Source: a virus. From it: a stretch of 49,766 nucleotides of DNA. The notes beneath the pieces are model-generated. The model was not told where the DNA came from. It was given only the letters and a program-made list of their open reading frames with translations, and searched no databases. The DNA is taken from IMG/VR virus record IMGVR_UViG_3300038441_000163, positions 1 to 49,766 of that record. One strand, 5' to 3'. Of the stretch, positions 24,422-31,489 are shown piece by piece. The number at the start of each line of letters is the position of its first letter. Within the stretch, counting starts at the first letter, position 1. A program made the position numbers and the translations under genes.

Positions 24422-24809
24422 TGTGGGCAGTCTCCTTATTTGGGACGATCTCGATATGATAGCCCAAGACCGCGAGCATGGCATCAACTTCGCCCGTCTT
24501 AGACATATAGCCACGAAACCGCATATCGTAAAACCGGTTTTGGTTTATCCCTGCCTTGGTTAAGAAAGATTTAACCTCAAGTTTTTGGTGCTCGATTTCG
24601 TCGCAAATCCACTGAATTATCGTGTCAGTATCCGCGTCGTAACCGACTGCTTTCTTTACGATCCGTTGTTCAACAATGCGCCGCCGTATCGCGAAGGTTG
24701 ACCGATGAAACATGTATGCAATATCAGCTACGCTAACGCCGTCTGCCCACAGTCGGGCTAGGCGTGCGTCATCTGCCGCACTCCAACGTTTCCAGCGGTT
24801 ATCGTGCAT
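24396..24809 (-). CDS. GcrA/SANT-like DNA-binding protein
   Basis: A 137-aa protein. The N-terminal 45 residues (RWKRWSAADDARLARLWAD, GVSVADIAYMFHRSTFAIRR) have the helix-turn-helix pattern of GcrA/Myb-type domains, where a Trp-containing first helix precedes an IA-x-(M/L) turn. The C-terminal half is unlike GcrA and contains another helical domain (KLEVKSFLTKAGINQNRFYD). Likely a regulator of phage or host promoters. GcrA itself is restricted to alphaproteobacteria, which supports the host guess. Confidence 0.72.
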   Translation of the reverse strand: MHDNRWKRWSAADDARLARLWADGVSVADIAYMFHRSTFAIRRRIVEQRIVKKAVGYDADTDTIIQWICDEIEHQKLEVKSFLTKAGINQNRFYDMRFRGYMSKTGEVDAMLAVLGYHIEIVPNKETAHNGTDNSNG

Positions 24810-24990
24810 TGATCGGGAACCGGATATAGCGTTTCAAGCCAGCGTCAGGAGCTTCCTGCCGGGCGCGCATGCGGGTCTTGACCGCTGCAACACTGAAGTC
24901 GCCCCCGCCGCTCAGATCGCCTGCCAGCTTGACGCGAGGTGCGCCGGGTTTGTTCTTGGTTGGGCGAAAGCCACCGCGTTTAGTTCTCAT
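24799..24990 (-). CDS. Small basic protein
   Basis: 63 aa, very basic and Gly/Pro-rich (MRTKRGGFRPTKNKPGAPRV), ending AGLKRYIRFPINAR. Probably disordered and able to bind nucleic acid. It overlaps both neighbours (ATGA upstream, 11 bp downstream), so it is surely co-translated. Confidence 0.65.
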   Translation of the reverse strand: MRTKRGGFRPTKNKPGAPRVKLAGDLSGGGDFSVAAVKTRMRARQEAPDAGLKRYIRFPINAR

Positions 24991-25253
24991 GGATGGTTCC
25001 TAAGTACGATTGCTGCAATTTCATCGTCGGTTGTTTCCAACGTTGCAAGCAATGCCGCCGCTTCAGCTTCAGTAGCGTAATAATCGCTATCACGCGAACC
25101 CGGTTCGGTAAACAGGAGCTTGCCGTTTTCATCACGGTTTTCGTAAACCGTACCAACGTACCACCCAGCCGCCGAACGCAAAACTCGTAAGTCAGAGTAA
25201 CCCGACTTGTCTTTGATATACCCGGCATTTGTTACCATTGGGCTTTTCATCAT
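24987..25253 (-). CDS. Unknown early protein, first gene after P25.3
   Basis: 88 aa; the start at 25253 is chosen for GGAGGG 4 nt upstream (an ATG at 25250 follows directly). Sequence MMKSPMVTNAGYIKDKSGYS, then a beta-hairpin-like SAAGWYVGTVYENRDENG and a helix TEAEAAALLATLE. No family recognised. Confidence 0.7.
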   Translation of the reverse strand: MMKSPMVTNAGYIKDKSGYSDLRVLRSAAGWYVGTVYENRDENGKLLFTEPGSRDSDYYATEAEAAALLATLETTDDEIAAIVLRNHP

Positions 25254-25263
25254 ATCACCCTCC

Positions 25264-25296
25264 ATAAAAGAACACCCCGACCATAAGGCCGGGGTG
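25264..25296 (-). terminator. Terminator nested in promoter P25.3
   Basis: Minus strand CACCCCGGCC / GGTCGGGGTG (10-bp stem with one G-U, 4-nt loop), then TTCTTTT: a strong intrinsic terminator after the MazG-like gene. The -10 box of P25.3 lies in its loop and right arm, so RNA begun there escapes termination while incoming RNA is stopped. Confidence 0.8.
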
Positions 25297-25308
25297 CTAC
25301 CATGTCAA
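25280..25308 (-). promoter_or_regulatory. Promoter P25.3
   Basis: TTGACA, 17 bp (TGGTAGCACCCCGGCCT), TATGGT. Upstream flank CACGGCAGCTA and spacer GGTAGCA match the other early promoters. Drives the 25253-to-22190 gene block. Confidence 0.75.
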
Positions 25309-25323
25309 TAGCTGCCGTGAAGT

Positions 25324-25926
25324 TTAAAACTTCTTCCCGCCCGGCTTGGCACGGTTTGCAATATCATGGTCCGGACGTGCCGCGTTGACGGGGGTCTTAA
25401 GCAGGAACGCTTTGCCCATGTCGTAAAGCTCGCGATAGTTCTCAACGCCTAAGTCGAGATAGGACGGTGGAACCTCGATATAGTCCATAGCGGTTGCAAT
25501 CTGAAGACAACCAAGCAAGTCACCGATACGGATAACCGCGTCGGTGAGTTCGGCAGTAATGCCGGGCATTGGTATCTTGTCGTCAACCGCATCGACGCGG
25601 TAGGCTTCCAACGCTTCCGAAATTTCGGAGTGGATCAAAGCAATCTTAGTACCCACAACGTAGGGGAACCACGCCTTGACAAGGTCGGGTTCTGCCGGGC
25701 GCTGTTCGAAATAGCCGCGTTCGCCGTTGGTATCGAGCACACCGGGAATAAGCGACAGTCCGGTAATGGGGTCGTGCCACCAACCGCGATTAAAGCTGGC
25801 GGCGTGCGTGTTCCAGACAAGCAGGCTCATAGCCTTCGCCAAGATTTCGCCGTTGGTATACGGCATGGTCGTGTTCAGGTCGTCAAGGCCATGCAATGCA
25901 AGCTGGGGGAAGTTGGTATCAGTCAT
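25324..25926 (-). CDS. MazG-like nucleotide pyrophosphohydrolase
   Basis: A 200-aa protein. The MazG-type signature is IALIHSEISEALEAYRVD (E-x-x-E/A metal ligands), followed by GITAELTDAVIRIGDLLG (E-x-x-D). These enzymes hydrolyse NTPs or (p)ppGpp-related nucleotides; phage versions are thought to adjust host nucleotide or stress-signal pools. Followed by a strong terminator. The start overlaps the previous stop by 1 bp. Confidence 0.82.
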   Translation of the reverse strand: MTDTNFPQLALHGLDDLNTTMPYTNGEILAKAMSLLVWNTHAASFNRGWWHDPITGLSLIPGVLDTNGERGYFEQRPAEPDLVKAWFPYVVGTKIALIHSEISEALEAYRVDAVDDKIPMPGITAELTDAVIRIGDLLGCLQIATAMDYIEVPPSYLDLGVENYRELYDMGKAFLLKTPVNAARPDHDIANRAKPGGKKF

Positions 25927-26204
25927 TATTCAATCCTTTCGCCCCGTTCATGGAGCATCATGCAGAAGTTTGCCACGTCAACAGGATCACCCTTTTCAAC
26001 GTGTTCGCGCAACATACGCGATAGTTCAGCCGCGCTTACACGGTCTTTATCTTGCCAACCACCCCGCCCCATACTCCGAGCATGTGCCATCTTGGTAGCC
26101 ATGGCACGGGCAAAGTTAGTTACTGCTTTGCTATCCGGGTGCGGTTCCTTTGGACCAACCCAAGCAAATAGTCCGTCGCGGTCTTGATCCATTGAACTAC
26201 CCAT
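25926..26204 (-). CDS. Conserved phage early protein (WQDK / DPVDVANFCMML motif)
   Basis: A 92-aa protein with ATKMAHARSMGRGGWQDKDR, then LSRMLREHVEKGDPVDVANF and CMMLHERG. This motif set is common in phages as a short domain, often near or fused to MazG-like or nucleotide metabolism proteins. Its location directly before the MazG-like gene fits. Molecular role unknown. Confidence 0.75.
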   Translation of the reverse strand: MGSSMDQDRDGLFAWVGPKEPHPDSKAVTNFARAMATKMAHARSMGRGGWQDKDRVSAAELSRMLREHVEKGDPVDVANFCMMLHERGERIE

Positions 26205-26207
26205 AGT

Positions 26208-26690
26208 TCAGTCTTTCGGTTCGTTGGGGTTTGGAGGGAATGCCGCGTTCAAAACTTCCGCGACGAGCTTAGCAGTAACTGTGTTGGTAGCATAGACAAC
26301 CGGCCCGCCAAGGCTGATTGCCTTGCCCTTGGCCGTGCTGACAGTTGTAACCGACCGTTTCATGATCGGGTAAAACTCAGGATCACCCTGATTGTCATAG
26401 GTTACATCGTCAACGTAAAACAATGGTTCCAACGGTTCGACCGGGACAGCGTTATCCCCAAACGACCGGTGCCAGTCATCCAGCCGCCGCGACCATTCGT
26501 TTCCGCTGTCAACCTGAGTATAGTTGACCATAACCGGGAACTTGTCGCTGACGTGCGCCGTGTTGCGCAAACCGTCGATACGATAAAGGCGGCCGGAATG
26601 ATGTTTCCAGACTTCGCCCTTAGCCGGGATCGAAAGGCCGCGCATGCCGTAGCTCTCAGCGATTTGCTGCATAGTCATATCTTGGGACAT
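26208..26690 (-). CDS. DUF1653-like domain protein
   Basis: 160 aa from the ATG at 26690. Residues about 25-75 (GEVWKHHSGRLYRIDGLRN, then VNYTQVDSGNEWSRRLDDWH) match the DUF1653 beta-barrel pattern of K-H-x-x-G-x-x-Y followed by a W-x-R-x-L region. The C-terminal half is unrelated (ISLGGPVVYATNTVTAKLVA). Function of DUF1653 is not established. Confidence 0.7.
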   Translation of the reverse strand: MSQDMTMQQIAESYGMRGLSIPAKGEVWKHHSGRLYRIDGLRNTAHVSDKFPVMVNYTQVDSGNEWSRRLDDWHRSFGDNAVPVEPLEPLFYVDDVTYDNQGDPEFYPIMKRSVTTVSTAKGKAISLGGPVVYATNTVTAKLVAEVLNAAFPPNPNEPKD

Positions 26691-26694
26691 TGTT

Positions 26695-27066
26695 TCACCA
26701 CTTGGAACTGTCAAAGACCAACCGTACACCGCCCGGTGTGGGCTCGCAATCTAGATCGTCGTCAGGGTTAACGCCCACAGTCTCAGCCGCGTGCAAGACA
26801 CCCATGACGATAGGGAACCGTTGGCTTACATCGCGAGCTAGTAGTTTGAAATCAAGCCGGGGCGGTTCTGCCAAGCCTAGTTCGACTTCAAGATTGCCCC
26901 CGGTCGGCAGTTCGCACATAGCAACCCAAAGCATATACGCCGCTTTACGATCCCATGACGGGTTATCAATGCCCGGCACTACAACGTTTTCAAGTATCCG
27001 TTGCCAGTCGCCTGCGAAGAAGGCCGCAAACTCGGGGTCGGGTTGGTCGCCGGGCTTATAGGTCAT
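26695..27066 (-). CDS. Unknown early protein
   Basis: 123 aa from the ATG at 27066, which overlaps the upstream stop (ATGA) and follows AAGGAG. Sequence MTYKPGDQPDPEFAAFFAGD, then KAAYMLWVAMCELPTGG and VSQRFPIVMGVLHAAETVG. Folded, mixed helix/strand, no recognised family. Confidence 0.68.
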   Translation of the reverse strand: MTYKPGDQPDPEFAAFFAGDWQRILENVVVPGIDNPSWDRKAAYMLWVAMCELPTGGNLEVELGLAEPPRLDFKLLARDVSQRFPIVMGVLHAAETVGVNPDDDLDCEPTPGGVRLVFDSSKW

Positions 27067-27302
27067 GTTAGCCACTCCTTTAGCCGGGCTTCATGATCCA
27101 ACTGGCAAATGGTCTTAGCATCCGCCAGAATGTAGTATTGGGCATCATGTCCGGGGTTATTGCAACCCAAAACTAGGTGAGCGTCACCTATGGTTATGAT
27201 ATAGTAAACCTTGTTGATACCTACTGCCTGATAAACGACGTTTGGCTCAAGGTGCACCGTCCCCCATTTGAGAGGCTTAAACCTCGGATCGCGCTTGCTC
27301 AT
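27063..27302 (-). CDS. Small unknown early protein
   Basis: 79 aa: a basic N-terminus (MSKRDPRFKPLKWG), then beta strands (NVVYQAVGINKVYYIITIGD; HLVLGCNNPGHDAQYYI) and a C-terminal helix. ATGA overlaps on both sides. No family recognised. Confidence 0.68.
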   Translation of the reverse strand: MSKRDPRFKPLKWGTVHLEPNVVYQAVGINKVYYIITIGDAHLVLGCNNPGHDAQYYILADAKTICQLDHEARLKEWLT

Positions 27303-27463
27303 TTCGTACGCACCTTGTTATAGGCGCTGTGCAACTTATCCGAAACCTTCGTTGCAAGTTCATTGCCGGGGCCGGGTGTAAACGCAAGATCAAAGTTGCT
27401 CATAAGCTCCCAAAGCTCCGCCTTGGTAAGCGTGATTGAAATCTTTGGTTCTTTCACCGTCAT
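27299..27463 (-). CDS. Small unknown early protein (54 aa)
   Basis: Starts MTVKEPKISITLTKAELWEL and ends HSAYNKVRTK. The frame has ATGA overlaps with both neighbours (start 27463 in the upstream stop; stop 27299 in the next start), which makes it convincing despite its size. One short strand followed by helices. Confidence 0.72.
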   Translation of the reverse strand: MTVKEPKISITLTKAELWELMSNFDLAFTPGPGNELATKVSDKLHSAYNKVRTK

Positions 27464-27681
27464 GATATGCACCTAAACATTCCACCACCCAACCGCCTGA
27501 AGTTGCGGTGTACATTTTCCAGAAACTCGACGCAATCGGCACAAGTGACGGTTTCGTCAAACTTGGCGAACACGACCGGGGGCTTACCGTCGCTGTCACC
27601 GCTAGCATGATCGTCAAAAGCCCGACCACATAGCGTATACTCGCCACCTGTATTCGGTTGTTCACCACAACGTTTAGCCAT
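27460..27681 (-). CDS. Small Cys-containing early protein
   Basis: 73 aa from the ATG at 27681 (8-bp overlap with the previous gene). Cysteines at positions 5 and 17, a CxxC in ETVTCADCVEFLENV and one near the end (MFRCIS) suggest a small zinc-binding fold. A preceding polar loop (HASGDSDGKPPV) separates the pairs. Confidence 0.68.
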   Translation of the reverse strand: MAKRCGEQPNTGGEYTLCGRAFDDHASGDSDGKPPVVFAKFDETVTCADCVEFLENVHRNFRRLGGGMFRCIS

Positions 27682-28150
27682 GACGCCGCGCCTTTCGTGC
27701 TGCCTTGTTTTTCGCCCGGCGCTTGGCGAGACGGTTCGACGCTCCACCCTTGGGGCCGCGCCCGCCCTTACCGCTGCCGTGCCGCACCTTGTAAATGCCT
27801 AGCATGTCTTCGGCAGTGATCGGGATGCGTTCATTGGCGTAATAGTCAATGATACGCTGTTCAAGAGTCTTGTAGTCGCCCGGCTCATTGTTGGTAAGCT
27901 GTGCCATTTCGTCAAGGGTTTCAGCCGCGTCAATGGTATAGGTAATGACGTGCTCGTCGCTACCGGCGTCAACGCCCGCGACCTTCACCGGAATAACGCC
28001 CTGTTCAAGAGCAATCCGGCCTGTAATCGTTTTGCCGATGTTGCGCCCGCCGCCCATTATAACCTTGTGATCGCCAACCGTCACATAGGCTTGCTGGAAC
28101 TCGCGCAAGGTATCATCAAACGCTGTCACTTCGACTTTGTCGTCAGTCAT
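27674..28150 (-). CDS. Early protein with P-loop-like motif and basic tail
   Basis: 158 aa from the ATG at 28150 (8-bp overlap). GGGRNIGKT near residues 33-41 matches the Walker A pattern G-x4-GK(S/T), preceded by a strand (DHKVIM). No clear Walker B or other NTPase motif follows. The C-terminus is strongly basic (RLAKRRAKNKAARKARRHG), typical of nucleic-acid binding. It could bind RNA or DNA; NTP binding is uncertain. Confidence 0.65.
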   Translation of the reverse strand: MTDDKVEVTAFDDTLREFQQAYVTVGDHKVIMGGGRNIGKTITGRIALEQGVIPVKVAGVDAGSDEHVITYTIDAAETLDEMAQLTNNEPGDYKTLEQRIIDYYANERIPITAEDMLGIYKVRHGSGKGGRGPKGGASNRLAKRRAKNKAARKARRHG

Positions 28151-28373
28151 CGTCCATTTCCTTCTTACCGTTGTTATAGGCTTCCAGCGCCATCTTAATA
28201 TCTTTGCGAACCTTAGACCAAGCGTGAACTTGCGTCTCGTCGTCAACGTCTACCAGAAGCCAAGGCCCGACCGTTTCGGCCCGGAAGTGTCGCCCCTGTT
28301 GAATTAGAGCCAACTTAATCTTGTTGGCCATCTTAGGGCTGTACTTGATCCGTAGTGTAGGGAATGCGGCCAT
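28143..28373 (-). CDS. Small unknown early protein
   Basis: 76 aa: MAAFPTLRIKYSPKMANKIK, then strands (FRAETVGPWLLVDVDD) and a C-terminal acidic helix. The start overlaps the previous stop by one base (TGATG). No family recognised. Confidence 0.65.
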   Translation of the reverse strand: MAAFPTLRIKYSPKMANKIKLALIQQGRHFRAETVGPWLLVDVDDETQVHAWSKVRKDIKMALEAYNNGKKEMDDD

Positions 28374-28573
28374 CAGGGCAATCGCGCCTTGCGGAAATCG
28401 TTAGGATGATAGATGCCTGCATTAACCCGAGCAATCCGCATGTTCTCAATCGCCTTGCGAATGTGGGCTTTGCGTTGGGTATGAGAAAGAACACCAGCAA
28501 GGCCACCACGAACAAAGAATGAAGCCGCAGCCATGTGGGTGGCGACGACGCCTAGATGAGACTGCTTTGCCAT
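28373..28573 (-). CDS. Small unknown early protein, first gene after P28.6
   Basis: 66 aa: MAKQSHLGVVATHMAAASFF then a basic second half (SHTQRKAHIRKAIENMRIAR). The leader AGGAGATACCA-ATG is almost identical to the leaders at 31916 and 32200. Likely a small helical protein. Confidence 0.68.
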   Translation of the reverse strand: MAKQSHLGVVATHMAAASFFVRGGLAGVLSHTQRKAHIRKAIENMRIARVNAGIYHPNDFRKARLP

Positions 28574-28591
28574 TGGTATCTCCTGTTGTTA

Positions 28592-28623
28592 AAAACAGAA
28601 TAGACGGGACCATTGGCCCCGTC
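28592..28623 (-). terminator. Terminator-like hairpin nested in promoter P28.6
   Basis: Minus strand GACGGGGCC / GGTCCCGTC (9-bp stem with one G-U, 3-nt loop), then TATTCTGTTTTT. The stem exactly fills the promoter spacer and the U-rich tract includes the -10 box. Incoming RNA could end here; RNA starting at the promoter lacks the stem. Confidence 0.65.
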
Positions 28624-28625
28624 AA
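28597..28625 (-). promoter_or_regulatory. Promoter P28.6
   Basis: TTGACG, 17 bp, TATTCT. A copy of CGGTAGCAATG lies just upstream of the -35 (28635-28645, within CACGGTAGCAATG) rather than in the spacer. CTGTT at the -10 edge pairs with AACAG beside the ribosome-binding site (5 bp). Drives 28573 and the genes below. Confidence 0.78.
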
Positions 28626-28653
28626 CACCTTTTTCATTGCTACCGTGTTTTAA

Positions 28654-29472
28654 TTAGCTGGTCGTTACGACCTTGATGTAACCGCCCGTTTCGGTCGGGT
28701 TGTGAATTGTCTTGTGTATGAAGGTATCCACGAACAAATCCCAATTGTCTCGCGCCCATTCGAACGTGCATTCAAAGACCGCCTTGCCCACAGGATCGGC
28801 AGGGTGTTCGAACACTTCGGTTTTCGTGACTTCCCCGACCTTATGAACGACAGCGACCGGTTCGCGGGTCAGTTCCAATTCAACCGGGTCGGTATGGTTG
28901 AACTTTATCGCCATGGCCTGAATGACGTGATAGATGCTATCCAGAGCGTCGCCGCTATCCATACCGATCAGGTTGCAGACCTGCGCCTTGAAGTCATCGG
29001 CAAAATAGAGCCGGGTCTTAAGTTCAATGACTGCGTCACGGGCCTTGTTGGGATCGATAGTTCCAGCCGGTATGTCTGTCACGTTATCCAGCACGTCGGC
29101 CATGTATCCGCGCCAGCGCTCAATTTCTTCCTGTCGAGCCGCGATTGACTGGTTGGCCGTGGCGAGGTCTTCGGCCATCTTGGCCAACGCTTCCGTGGCC
29201 GCTTTCAGGTCGTCGCCAAGAGCAGCAAAAGCCTTTGCCAAGTCGTCGTACTCACTGAACGGAACCCACGTAACTCCGATCATATCGACGCGGTTGACGT
29301 CGTACGTCGTTTCAGTGAAGAGCTTGCTTTCCGTGTCGTAGTTACCGGTAAATTCCGGTTCCATGCACGGAGCCGTAAGAAGCTCCCGAGCGGCTTGGTG
29401 CATCGCTTCCATATTGAACGACGTTGCGCCGTCAATTGTGTAAATGCGACCGTTTAGGAACTGAATTTGCAT
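28654..29472 (-). CDS. Unknown protein with central coiled coil
   Basis: A 272-aa protein, the longest of the unknown early genes. N-terminal beta region (MQIQFLNGRIYTIDGATSFN), a central coiled coil at about 75-120 (LAKAFAALGDDLKAATEALA; ANQSIAARQEEIERW), then a helical and strand-rich C-terminal half ending TETGGYIKVVTTS. Followed by the P28.6 terminator-like hairpin. No family recognised. Confidence 0.7.
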   Translation of the reverse strand: MQIQFLNGRIYTIDGATSFNMEAMHQAARELLTAPCMEPEFTGNYDTESKLFTETTYDVNRVDMIGVTWVPFSEYDDLAKAFAALGDDLKAATEALAKMAEDLATANQSIAARQEEIERWRGYMADVLDNVTDIPAGTIDPNKARDAVIELKTRLYFADDFKAQVCNLIGMDSGDALDSIYHVIQAMAIKFNHTDPVELELTREPVAVVHKVGEVTKTEVFEHPADPVGKAVFECTFEWARDNWDLFVDTFIHKTIHNPTETGGYIKVVTTS

Positions 29473-29510
29473 TTGTTTTAACTTTCACCGTTGTTGATTA
29501 GACCGTTAGC

Positions 29511-29885
29511 TTAGTCGCGTTTTTGCGCCCTTTCAAGCGACGCATTAAACGCCGCCCGACGTGTTGCCAATTCTTCGTCGCTGATAACTTCCATCACGCT
29601 CGGCTGGCCGGGGCCAGCCTTGAACGTCACCCTTGACGGCCCATGCCGTTCTTTGCGTTGCGTCTCAATCTCAGCATGCTCTTTGGTAATCTTGGTCATA
29701 TTGGCCTTAGCCGCTTCCTTGCATTCTTCGACCCCAACGCCGCCCATCATGGCCGTACGCAACCGGGTTTCGACTTCTTCAGGCTTTGGCATACTAAAGA
29801 CCGAGCGCATCGCCACCCTGATATGCTCCCGCATTTCATCGATTTCGGCAAGGGTGTAGGCACGCGCCGCAATTTGGGTTGTCAT
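29511..29885 (-). CDS. Unknown helical early protein
   Basis: 124 aa from the ATG at 29885 (ATGA overlap). Mostly helical: YTLAEIDEMREHIRVAMRSV, then CKEAAKANMTKITKEHAEIE, and a C-terminal DEELATRRAAFNASLERA. No motif of known function. Confidence 0.66.
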   Translation of the reverse strand: MTTQIAARAYTLAEIDEMREHIRVAMRSVFSMPKPEEVETRLRTAMMGGVGVEECKEAAKANMTKITKEHAEIETQRKERHGPSRVTFKAGPGQPSVMEVISDEELATRRAAFNASLERAQKRD

Positions 29886-30115
29886 TTCGGCATATCCTTT
29901 ACGCTGTTCCAGATCGGTCGCCAACCAGTGCCCTTGCGCTGATAAACCGTGTATTCCCAACCGGGATGGTTAGCAGGGAAATTGGCACAGTCGATTGCAT
30001 ACCCGATAGCGATGGTATCGACATTAAACGCCGCAATGGTCTGGTCAAAGTGTTGACCGGGCAAACGACAGTCGACCCGATATTGCAGATCGAAGTAAGG
30101 GTTTGTCCGTTTCAT
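29882..30115 (-). CDS. Small unknown early protein
   Basis: 77 aa, aromatic-rich: MKRTNPYFDLQYRVDCRLPG, then NFPANHPGWEYTVYQRKGTG and WRPIWNSVKDMPK. Start is 1 nt after the previous stop (TGACATG). No family recognised. Confidence 0.66.
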   Translation of the reverse strand: MKRTNPYFDLQYRVDCRLPGQHFDQTIAAFNVDTIAIGYAIDCANFPANHPGWEYTVYQRKGTGWRPIWNSVKDMPK

Positions 30116-30116
30116 G

Positions 30117-30362
30117 TCAGTTCCCCTTGTTCAGAAGCTTGACTTCATCAATCAGCACATCATGAGCAAAATCGCGGTTCACTTCGCGAACCTTGCCACC
30201 CTTGCCGTCGAGATAATAAGAAAAGTTACCACCACCGTTATAGACAACCCGCAACCAGTTCACATTAGGCTTAAACGTGATTTTGACGTTTGCGGTCTGG
30301 TCGGCTTCGTACTGTGCCGTCATTTCCAAACCGTTAAGATTGTACTTGTTAAAACCGGCCAT
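30117..30362 (-). CDS. Small unknown early protein
   Basis: 81 aa from the ATG at 30362 (GGGGGT upstream). Beta-rich: TAQYEADQTANVKITFKPNV, then WLRVVYNGGGNFSYYLDG, ending with a helix. Its predicted all-beta character resembles the other early cassettes around 31.7-32.2 kb. Confidence 0.65.
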   Translation of the reverse strand: MAGFNKYNLNGLEMTAQYEADQTANVKITFKPNVNWLRVVYNGGGNFSYYLDGKGGKVREVNRDFAHDVLIDEVKLLNKGN

Positions 30363-30375
30363 CGCTGTTACCCCC

Positions 30376-30594
30376 TTAATCAATGTTGTTGCGGGCAAGA
30401 TCGCCGCTATCATGGGCAGCGTGCACAAGGTTATGGGCAACGCGGTATTCGCGGCCACTAACTTCAACCAAGCACGTCTTGGGCGAAACCTTCTTCACGA
30501 CGCCGGTATGTGGCACATAGTCGTGGCGGTGATCCGGCATAGCTACGCGGAAGTATGCGACAACGATTTCGCCTTCTTTACATTCGGTAGTCAT
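30376..30594 (-). CDS. Small beta-rich early protein, first gene after P30.6
   Basis: 72 aa: EGEIVVAYFRVAMPDHRHDY, then TGVVKKVSPKTCLVEVSGRE. This is a KOW/SH3-like barrel pattern. Strong ribosome-binding site AAGGAG, which pairs with sequence at the -10 edge of its promoter. Confidence 0.68.
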   Translation of the reverse strand: MTTECKEGEIVVAYFRVAMPDHRHDYVPHTGVVKKVSPKTCLVEVSGREYRVAHNLVHAAHDSGDLARNNID

Positions 30595-30605
30595 AACGAA
30601 AATCT

Positions 30606-30624
30606 CCTTGGTTGTTATCCAAGG
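30606..30624 (-). promoter_or_regulatory. RBS-masking inverted repeat at P30.6
   Basis: CCTTGG directly at the -10 edge is the perfect complement of CCAAGG, which overlaps the AAGGAG ribosome-binding site; loop 7 nt. The left arm lies upstream of the expected transcription start. Confidence 0.6.
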
Positions 30625-30652
30625 TTATAAACGTGACCATTGCTGCCGTCAA
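30624..30652 (-). promoter_or_regulatory. Promoter P30.6
   Basis: TTGACG, 17 bp (GCAGCAATGGTCACGTT), TATAAC. The best -10 of the minus-strand set; its -35/-10 pair is the same as that of the plus-strand promoter at 44383-44411. Confidence 0.85.
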
Positions 30653-30656
30653 TAGG

Positions 30657-30884
30657 CTATCCGAACTTTCTTTGCAGATTTGCAATCACGCCTTCGATGG
30701 TATCGGCAACGCAATACAGGGTGTAGGCTGTAGCCGCCGACGATCATGGTTCTGGCCATCCTTCATGTTTGTATAGTTTATGCCAATAGCGCCACTTGAT
30801 CGCTGTGAAGCGATCCCAAGCAAGACCAACCTTGCGATTAGCAATGCGTTGGAACCGCCGATATTTGGTTTCAGCAGAGGTCAA
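30657..30884 (-). pseudogene. Small gene interrupted by one in-frame UGA
   Basis: A TTG start at 30884 follows GAGGA and the upstream stop. The frame encodes 46 aa (AETKYRRFQRIANRKVGLAW, ending KLYKHEGWPEP), meets TGA at 30746-30744, then stays open for 29 more protein-like codons (SSAATAYTLYCVADTIEGVI, ending QRKFG) to TAG at 30657. The second half has no suitable start of its own and ends 4 bp before the -35 of P30.6. So it is either a nonsense-mutated gene, leaky UGA read-through, or a sequencing error. The 46-aa product alone may be made. Confidence 0.55.
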
Positions 30885-31484
30885 CTAATCCTCGCCGTAG
30901 TCATCGGCATAGCCGGGGTTAATGCCACGCTCTTTTGCTTCCTTGACCGTGAGGCCGGGTTGCGACTTGTTGCCCCGATAGCCGCTATCAAGCGGTACGT
31001 CGTGCAAGCCAATGAAAGCACCTTCAATGGTGCCCTTGCCTGACATAGCCTTGAATTGCTCTTCACCCATGCCGGGCGTCTCAGCCTTGAGGCGAGCCGT
31101 AACGACCTCGTCATAGCCGGGCATGCCCTTGGGAGCTTCCAAGCCTGTCGCGACCGCCATATCAGCGAATGCCGACGCTGCCCGGTTCTTATACTCTAGG
31201 GCGATCCCCGCAAGGATACGGTATGCCGAACCAAACGCGCCGTCCTCGGCATAGGTCATTGCCAGTTCGAATTGCTCCCGTGCTTGTTCATGGATGGTCG
31301 GCTCGTAAGCCTTCAAGTCTTCAGGCCAAGCCCATGTCTGAACGCCGTTGGGCAACGTTACCAACGTCGCCGCCCTTGCGTTTGTCTGGTCAGCATCGAC
31401 AACCCCGACGTACTTGACCTTGCCAGCCGTGTACGTGACCTTGTCACCCATTATCCAAAGCCGGGTTTCTGTGATCTTTGGCAT
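30885..31484 (-). CDS. Unknown early protein with KOW-like N-terminus
   Basis: A 199-aa protein. N-terminal GDKVTYTAGKVKYVGVVDAD resembles a KOW/SH3-like barrel. A helical middle follows (REQFELAMTYAEDGAFGSAY; AGIALEYKNRAASAFADMAV), with a C-terminal extension ending GINPGYADDYGED. AAAGGAT precedes the start. No function visible. Confidence 0.68.
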   Translation of the reverse strand: MPKITETRLWIMGDKVTYTAGKVKYVGVVDADQTNARAATLVTLPNGVQTWAWPEDLKAYEPTIHEQAREQFELAMTYAEDGAFGSAYRILAGIALEYKNRAASAFADMAVATGLEAPKGMPGYDEVVTARLKAETPGMGEEQFKAMSGKGTIEGAFIGLHDVPLDSGYRGNKSQPGLTVKEAKERGINPGYADDYGED

Positions 31485-31489
31485 TGTCG

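Noticed and set aside
30363-30467. Longer start for the gene at 30117-30362
   Set aside because: It would overlap the previous gene by 92 bp; the ATG at 30362 follows GGGGGT directly after the previous stop.
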